This document shows positions 50,601-53,245 of a DNA stretch of 53,245 nt, piece by piece. Numbering within the stretch: the stretch's first letter is position 1; each line of letters starts with the position of its first letter. Origin of the DNA: Clostridia bacterium (lineage in GTDB: Bacteria > Bacillota > Clostridia > Christensenellales > Aristaeellaceae); NCBI GenBank assembly GCA_017464305.1, contig JAFUDS010000025.1, positions 1 through 53,245 on the forward strand. The letters are read 5' to 3'. The notes below the pieces were generated by a model. It was not told the DNA's origin, did no database searches, and saw only the letters and a program-made list of their open reading frames with translations. The position numbers were made by a program, and so were the translations under genes.

Positions 50601-53245
50601 TGCCGGCCAGCGACAGTCATGGAAACGAGTATACCTATAAAGCCCGTGAGGTTAAAGTCTATAAGCGCTACAGCGATATTAACCTGCTGGAAGAAGGAAT
50701 GTTCAGCGCCTCTGTTTCTCAAGATGGCCGTACAATCACCAATACGTATAATCTGACGAAGGAAATCTCCGTTAGCAAGGTATGGGATGATACTGCGGCT
50801 GCCGGGGCGGATGTGACGCATCCTGATGTTACGCTGAATCTTTATCAAAATGCGGATACAAACGAAGGCGCAACGAATACTCCGATGTACAGCGCAGTGA
50901 TCGAATATGGTACTGATGAAACTACTGTTACAATCAAGCAGGCCAGTACTGATTTGGCATCTGTTTCTTTTGCCGAAAGCGATCTGGGAACGTCCAAGGA
51001 GATCAAGAATGGCAACGCCCTCATCGCCGTTGCTACGCTGAACGAGGACGATACGGTTACCGTTGCTTGGAAGAATTTACCCGATAAGGATACGGAAGGC
51101 AAAGCTTACATCTATACTGTAGATGAAAATGCCGTTAGTGGCTATGTTACCACCGTTTCCGGTGGCCCTTTCAATGGATATACTGTTACCAATACCCGCA
51201 CTACAAATCCGGGTGAATTGGTTGTGTCCAAAATCTGGGTTGATCAAGATGGTCAGACCATTACTGATGCTTCTGCTATGCCCGGCGTTACGCTGAAGCT
51301 GATGAAAGAGAGTAAGAGTAGCGGAAGCGATACTGGAAAAACCACTGTTTATGTTGTATCAAGCTATCAACAAACCACTAATCCTCCAACAAGTATCAAT
51401 AGTTTTGATGTTGCAAAAAATACTAATATTGATATTAGTGTTGTAAAAAAAATCGTTGTTTCTGAAACCCAATATGATTGGGGCGTTCAAAAAGACGAAA
51501 GAGAAGTAAATGCTCAAGTTTATTATTGGGATGCAAATCCACATTATTCTTCTTGGGTATGGATAAAGGAAATAAAAGGTAAAGATAAAGTTGATGTTAA
51601 TAGCTATGATGCCATAATGATACATATCAATGTAAATAATAGCAGCGATGATGATATTGCCCAAAAAGCAATTATAGCAATAGAAGGAGATGACGGCGGA
51701 GCCAAAGAAATAACCTCTATTTCATTGAATGCTAGCAATGGATGGGTTAACAGCTATACATGGCCTGAAGGGGAGCTTGACACCGATAATTATACCTATT
51801 ATCTGGAAGAGGTTGCCCAGGAGGGTGTAACGCCTATTCGGTGGACGGTAAATGGTTCTGTCGTTACGGGCACTACAAGCGGCTCTATCACGGATGGCGT
51901 GGTAGCGGTCACCAACCAGAAGACCGTGGAAAAGGGCCGTTTGACCGTTAAGAAGGAATGGAATGGACTGACCTATGCTGATTTAACCGAAGCGCAAAAA
52001 GCAGCTTTGGCCAATGTAACCTTTACGGTGAAAAACAGCAGCGATGCACCCGTTTCCACCTTCCATCTCTCTGCTGCCGACATGGGAGAAAGCTTGGAAA
52101 AGACCATTATCCTGCCTGTTGGTTCTTATACCATTGAGGAAACAGGCGCAAGTGATAATGTTCCCGCAGGCTTTGCTTATAAGCAAACGAACGTAACTGT
52201 AACAGGTACAACACAACAGTTAAATATGACAAGCGCTTCCTCCGTTGGCGTACCCAATGGTGGCTCTATTACCGTTACCTTTGAAAACGTGTATGAGGAT
52301 TCCACTGTTGATCTATCCCTGCAAAAGCAGGTGCAGAATGATAGCAACGCCCAGAATGCGGCAACGCAGCTCTTCTCCTTCACTGCTGAAATTGAAGGTG
52401 AAAATCTGGATTCGAGCAAATATACCCTGAACTGGAATCCTGGCCCCGGCCAACCAGTGGATACGAAAACTGATAGTGATGGCAAGAAAATCACTTATGC
52501 CACGCAACTGGTTAAGGATCAAATACTCACCATTACTGGCCTTCCTAAGGGCGTGACTTATACCGTAACGGAAACCAGCTTGCCTGCAAGCTATGCTTAT
52601 ATGAGTGCATCGGCGACTGACGGTGAAGTGGACAACAATGCCCATACTGCAGCAGGTACCGCGAGTGCGGCTACAGAGATCGTGTTCATCAATGAGTATG
52701 TGACGGGCAGCCTGAACATCCAGAAGACCGTTTCCCTCAGCGATGGTGCAAATGCTGAAGCAAAGGACTTCTATTTCACTGTGCTCAAAGATGGGGTATA
52801 CTATTACCTCAACGAGCAACAGGAACTGGCAACGGTTGCGACAATTTCGGCTGAAGATTTTGCAGATGCCGAAAATAAGAGCATTTACTATGTAAAAGTT
52901 TCCTCCGGTAGTACTGATGGGGTGACTTTGAATGGGTTGCCGCTCGGTGAATATACTGTCACCGAAGTTACAGCCCCTGATGGAGTGTCAGACTATAGTG
53001 TCGACATCGCGGGATATACGTTTGATAGTGAAAACAGCTTCACCAGTGAAACGGTAAATATCACGACAAAAAATCAAACCGTAGAAATCGAGGCAGAAAA
53101 TAAATACAGCGAGAATCCTGGCAGCCTGAAGATTAAGAAGAACGTGACAGTGAACGGCGAGGCGACAACGAGCACGCTGGCCGATGGCACATATACGTTT
53201 ACGATTAAGCAGGAAGGCACCGCGATTTCTGGCGGCAAGGTAGGC
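41678..53245 (+). CDS. giant Cna_B/SpaA-repeat surface adhesin, 3' end beyond the window
   Basis: An open frame of 3,856 codons with no stop before the window ends. GAGGAGG lies about 8 nt before the ATG. Residues 1-38 are a signal peptide (WKKRLLAAILALVMVMGDV). About 40-250 is acidic, Ala/Pro/Ser/Gln-rich and likely disordered. About 255-346 is a small beta domain (VGETKKIDLTTQG). 411-528 is a 12-residue Thr/Glu repeat. About 530-1000 is unassigned. About 1000-2180 holds DUF11-like, isopeptide-type units (TVGKTASTADVDENGNW, LSNVRVSDLMTDAQV). From about 2183 come at least ten Cna_B/SpaA-like units, each starting like ITVSKVWD and ending like YTYTVVED, the Lys and Glu expected for intramolecular isopeptide bonds. 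A sortase signal would lie beyond the window. GC content drops sharply after about 43,900. Role in adhesion is inferred from architecture. Confidence 0.9.
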   Translation, partial: MSISWKKRLLAAILALVMVMGDVPTGLLWPNSGRVTAEIVEDAPAAPVVLEGTILSDDAPAGEANAPAQPEADSPAAPAAEEPAVPASESTDNEDQSAPAEAPAQESVNATESTLEGENVPTWGGVSSDVTTGDPSAQEANQSQEADSAIDAAPSQEETHSDSYDEISNENQPEIADSENSVTPVSEDASSAQSGENTPADADVTEKTSDESAASDEQTPDSTQEGEEASQDTQGQPSEEAQLQEDSADEVEEMLVGETKKIDLTTQGATVRLSVKKTETLALLTKGAEAWVNIARDDEKGEDYLPENGKLQVFFPVKSGEYNLTFTLMPGATEGKLEITILTQQEAEAKLGITSDAQKSETTPATEAETNASEENQETTDQNDTIYNEETPTKEDENENNNEDELTEENGDEEATEPTEEKVDEETTEPTEENNDEETTEPTEENSDEETTEPTEENGDEETTEPTEENSDEETTEPTEENTGEETTEPTEENNDEDTSEPTAENSDEEITEPTEDNSDEEAEPNEEDQAEDQEIVTDEKDETILDKLELSSEDLTIKPLTDEETERYAQLLSGAPSKQQIKKAPQANQTKALEPSEGEESAQTLEPITGFVAFDISRNASEDEPLKEAETYIAHIDLDTPYALPQAEGAEIASVTYELYHFDADTNTLTKVEASFRDDYATGLLYGFDFETTGFSPYVVKYTVDFSYIGEDGETYEFSMPGGGVLLLSELFDALHIDENVADVVDVTFTDYSLLEISRISKNTQVEESRVPAARISIEAAAALPDGEVLYSDEWNITYKSANAGDWTITSLKKFSTEEKLTVTFAKGRTIVIDVTDEQYHGIDINDGKVSLQAVTSAIHASTASNVTETPQETNAAFDVSIVSLLSDNGLQAIQDYIEANGSIPAIEYDFSDYLAASPLKEQVSGAIIDLKDNGNVIGTVTIDANGKATIQYTDKDWLMRKSQLSVKFTMTVQTDETAVNAGETVNYQFPGTSDTLTVHYKDSLTIENKKLQAVENADGSYTLNYTAKLTNTKDMDSLTFKDTFGGDGKKFQTLVGGSVKVNGNTVNVKTTDNGFSFDFPKDGNKVKAGEYTVTYSTTITKAQYDSLEEGEASRENNSAKWIVDGTNEKDGGSTTYEIKKPVTPVSVDKQSKGADGQYSDNVTVNDDGTITYKITYGDNNTNLSKLTITDSMTDVQVLQGDIKITTPSGGTINMPSDSIRADDGRYSAGMTQLYEYTFGENAGNGPAVVEYTVKLIDDATAKANNIYGKVTVQNTAQENRSYKNDTTTTEKEYPPEPNITVGKTASTADVDENGNWLPEATVTYTITIDTDAEGHDLSNVRVSDLMTDAQVIDDFSNVMISVGGAASIPLSTYLTNNVQGAETYKQDATYSKNDTTVFNFVLPNGATGPIEITYSTKVIKGTDATASKIYDLTWVGNKVQAGNKGTQDGGNVGFPEEVKYPLTKTVSGDGLEDDNHIKTDNFDQPITYTIIVGEGEADMSNVVVTDQMTDMQKVVGKVKVTTTNELSNDVKEKIEAVGGTIIGANSFYMPTSTSGYSNDGFAWAAYHDDGNYSKDNWVRVFQYRFPEGIGAGPITITYDTKVISEEEARNAGIQDTQNVYNQVNAENNQRTTVVYPEYPGDVKSEPTLEKRFVRFGEDGHTVYWAIDVQKTEDSAYPLTNVVVQEGVNKTMETYFFNTLGYWEQYAIKAEDIDMIGAVVTTESGLVLQPGVDYDIHKNAQEKDTQGNVIYNPFWEFHELNEKITIEVSYYSPNLLTGGFDKDNLYQVNNWAIIGDKEETVGATKTTTSIDFVKSSRYDENNQVIQWSIMLNPDKKTIEPDTTFVKFEDILPDGHELLNFDYTYYDANRQKTSSEALTGNYNVKTDAPSIHVAYSGGNGTSAGALDIDLERYGTYKVSFDASNPNHFSVSDIEPHKDPYNIDATDPKYLIDYGLSGRTYKITYYTKLTDEEWKNVTSSLTGAKDYTNHGSATYDGNITVDGTSTVTVTSENFLKKFDDAIENGQGVIVDGNGDLSKQIPYRVEVNPTAAQLNYGNALTLSDRVDTNMEFDPSSLEIWAYSEDQVPVDVSKTLAELPSPATKVTPGSGDYADVTVTYNDDSRIFTIGGLPDNTAYRVTYKTTIRALGEDTFTNTATLTGGGSHSSTVTDKHKNEWADASSTAIDMSLYLRKIDENNITKTLNDVTFELYELSLVGPLPDTDEEWLELYDQIDYIQHHDDATAAAYLADIRARFKIVQGSDDQVGDAVTTGKQTVGRNKLDDGIVMFPSGSQHINEKKLYYWVETENNNENYKAENDPHYFVLYPEYELVITGGDYVKTPISGDTKKKIAWALDDAVQYANGITVASMPGDVTWSVTNVEEGYTSISTRKVWAGDSDNIFETRPKDGIQLQLYRKIGGGQWEAVGEKVAVNGSTYTNTNGQTVETWPNANWAKLPTDDGKGNKYYYKVVEDNVPNYNTTYSYGEDGVEGGQITVTNTMIPTTTNITVSKVWDAPEDAVLPDQIVITLYQYTKDKDGNVTGPEEYGLEGVLQKNADGTYSEYTFRSLPARDKNGNSYTYTVVEDPIANINGKPVVTTYSDNGEGTIDDIVITNYVDAKSSLKLKKTIDESTVSDDEKKLTEAQKANITFVVEGPDGYYQSFIYSQFDENGELLIEDLPVGTYTVTESRADFPGLSRKTTMIAKGGERVSADSVDAEVTVSGGEVEVVNRYSDHIDITVNKMWDGVSNVTGTLFVAVYYRLAGSNDQLHKVGTSKLYGVDTTSFAGEVELNAGNGWSNTWSGLPVVNDEGQKIEYYVWEYLNPNQEVWHFTYKLYNSDSDFPYIATYDVDGSTVQGVLASTDSSHSGEFVVMNATGDLTITNRDKFIRVQKVWQGVPAADGQTPSQWAKNNEYRVVVQLDRYVNGVLDSTFDSHPAHKEFTMDGNKGAEGNDNQTQTNFQETTADDATDTWEFSWYGLPASDSHGNEYTYKAREVKVYKRYSDINLLEEGMFSASVSQDGRTITNTYNLTKEISVSKVWDDTAAAGADVTHPDVTLNLYQNADTNEGATNTPMYSAVIEYGTDETTVTIKQASTDLASVSFAESDLGTSKEIKNGNALIAVATLNEDDTVTVAWKNLPDKDTEGKAYIYTVDENAVSGYVTTVSGGPFNGYTVTNTRTTNPGELVVSKIWVDQDGQTITDASAMPGVTLKLMKESKSSGSDTGKTTVYVVSSYQQTTNPPTSINSFDVAKNTNIDISVVKKIVVSETQYDWGVQKDEREVNAQVYYWDANPHYSSWVWIKEIKGKDKVDVNSYDAIMIHINVNNSSDDDIAQKAIIAIEGDDGGAKEITSISLNASNGWVNSYTWPEGELDTDNYTYYLEEVAQEGVTPIRWTVNGSVVTGTTSGSITDGVVAVTNQKTVEKGRLTVKKEWNGLTYADLTEAQKAALANVTFTVKNSSDAPVSTFHLSAADMGESLEKTIILPVGSYTIEETGASDNVPAGFAYKQTNVTVTGTTQQLNMTSASSVGVPNGGSITVTFENVYEDSTVDLSLQKQVQNDSNAQNAATQLFSFTAEIEGENLDSSKYTLNWNPGPGQPVDTKTDSDGKKITYATQLVKDQILTITGLPKGVTYTVTETSLPASYAYMSASATDGEVDNNAHTAAGTASAATEIVFINEYVTGSLNIQKTVSLSDGANAEAKDFYFTVLKDGVYYYLNEQQELATVATISAEDFADAENKSIYYVKVSSGSTDGVTLNGLPLGEYTVTEVTAPDGVSDYSVDIAGYTFDSENSFTSETVNITTKNQTVEIEAENKYSENPGSLKIKKNVTVNGEATTSTLADGTYTFTIKQEGTAISGGKVG
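42908..43261 (+). repeat. 12-residue (36-bp) tandem repeat within the adhesin
   Basis: Nine to ten copies of a unit like SDEETTEPTEEN, with variation mainly at the first residue (N, S, G, V, T). The last copies decay to SDEEAEPNEED. It encodes a very acidic spacer, likely extended in the cell wall. DNA repeats of this kind change copy number by slippage. Confidence 0.9.

Overview
The window looks like a chromosomal segment of a Gram-positive, GC-rich member of the Clostridia, probably a gut or rumen type. The evidence is the gene order priA-def-fmt-rsmB-rlmN-PP2C-prkC-rsgA-rpe, a Ser/Thr kinase with PASTA domains, AAAGGAG-type ribosome binding sites, an RNase P RNA with type-A-like P1/P2 pairing, a MocR regulator and a Cna_B-type surface adhesin. 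I cannot name the species. Nearly all genes are intact and on the + strand up to about 30 kb.

Layout. 1-7 kb: purine and one-carbon genes (purD, purL, fhs), with a candidate structured RNA ahead of purD. 7-10.5 kb: a degenerate MocR regulator, an Xaa-Pro aminopeptidase and a stand-alone MetH reactivation domain. 10.8-22 kb: the classic Firmicutes housekeeping cluster, with many 4-bp start/stop overlaps implying translational coupling. 22-31.6 kb: mnmE, an iron alcohol dehydrogenase, radC, a YdcF-like protein, rsmG, exonuclease III, RNase P RNA (minus strand), a TraX-like membrane protein, tadA and a secreted ComEC-type metallo-hydrolase. 31.6-37.5 kb: an AT-richer island of AAA ATPase / PD-(D/E)XK nuclease genes, full of duplicated gene tails and bounded by two copies of the 3' end of tcdA. 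37.5-41.3 kb: tcdA, an acyl-ACP thioesterase and a GH13 amylase. 41.7 kb to the end: the first 3,856 codons of a giant Cna_B/SpaA-repeat adhesin that runs off the window.

Most notable features. (1) A two-copy element of about 130-145 nt, before purD and before radC, whose stems are kept by compensating changes. It has GNRA-loop hairpins and a possible P1/anti-P1 switch near the Shine-Dalgarno sequence: either an undescribed cis-regulatory RNA or a structured mobile repeat. (2) The 31.6-37.5 kb island, where a small helical ORF is found in inverted copies, each directly downstream of a different PD-(D/E)XK gene, and where gene tails and one terminator palindrome are repeated at the junctions. 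(3) A genome style in which GC-rich intergenic hairpin units are tandemly duplicated (behind rlmN, rsgA, rsmG and rnpB) or dispersed (five related copies between 21.9 and 27.9 kb). At rnpB the RNA's own 3' tail plus terminator has been copied five times.

All functional statements rest on motif recognition by eye. No alignment, folding or database search was run.
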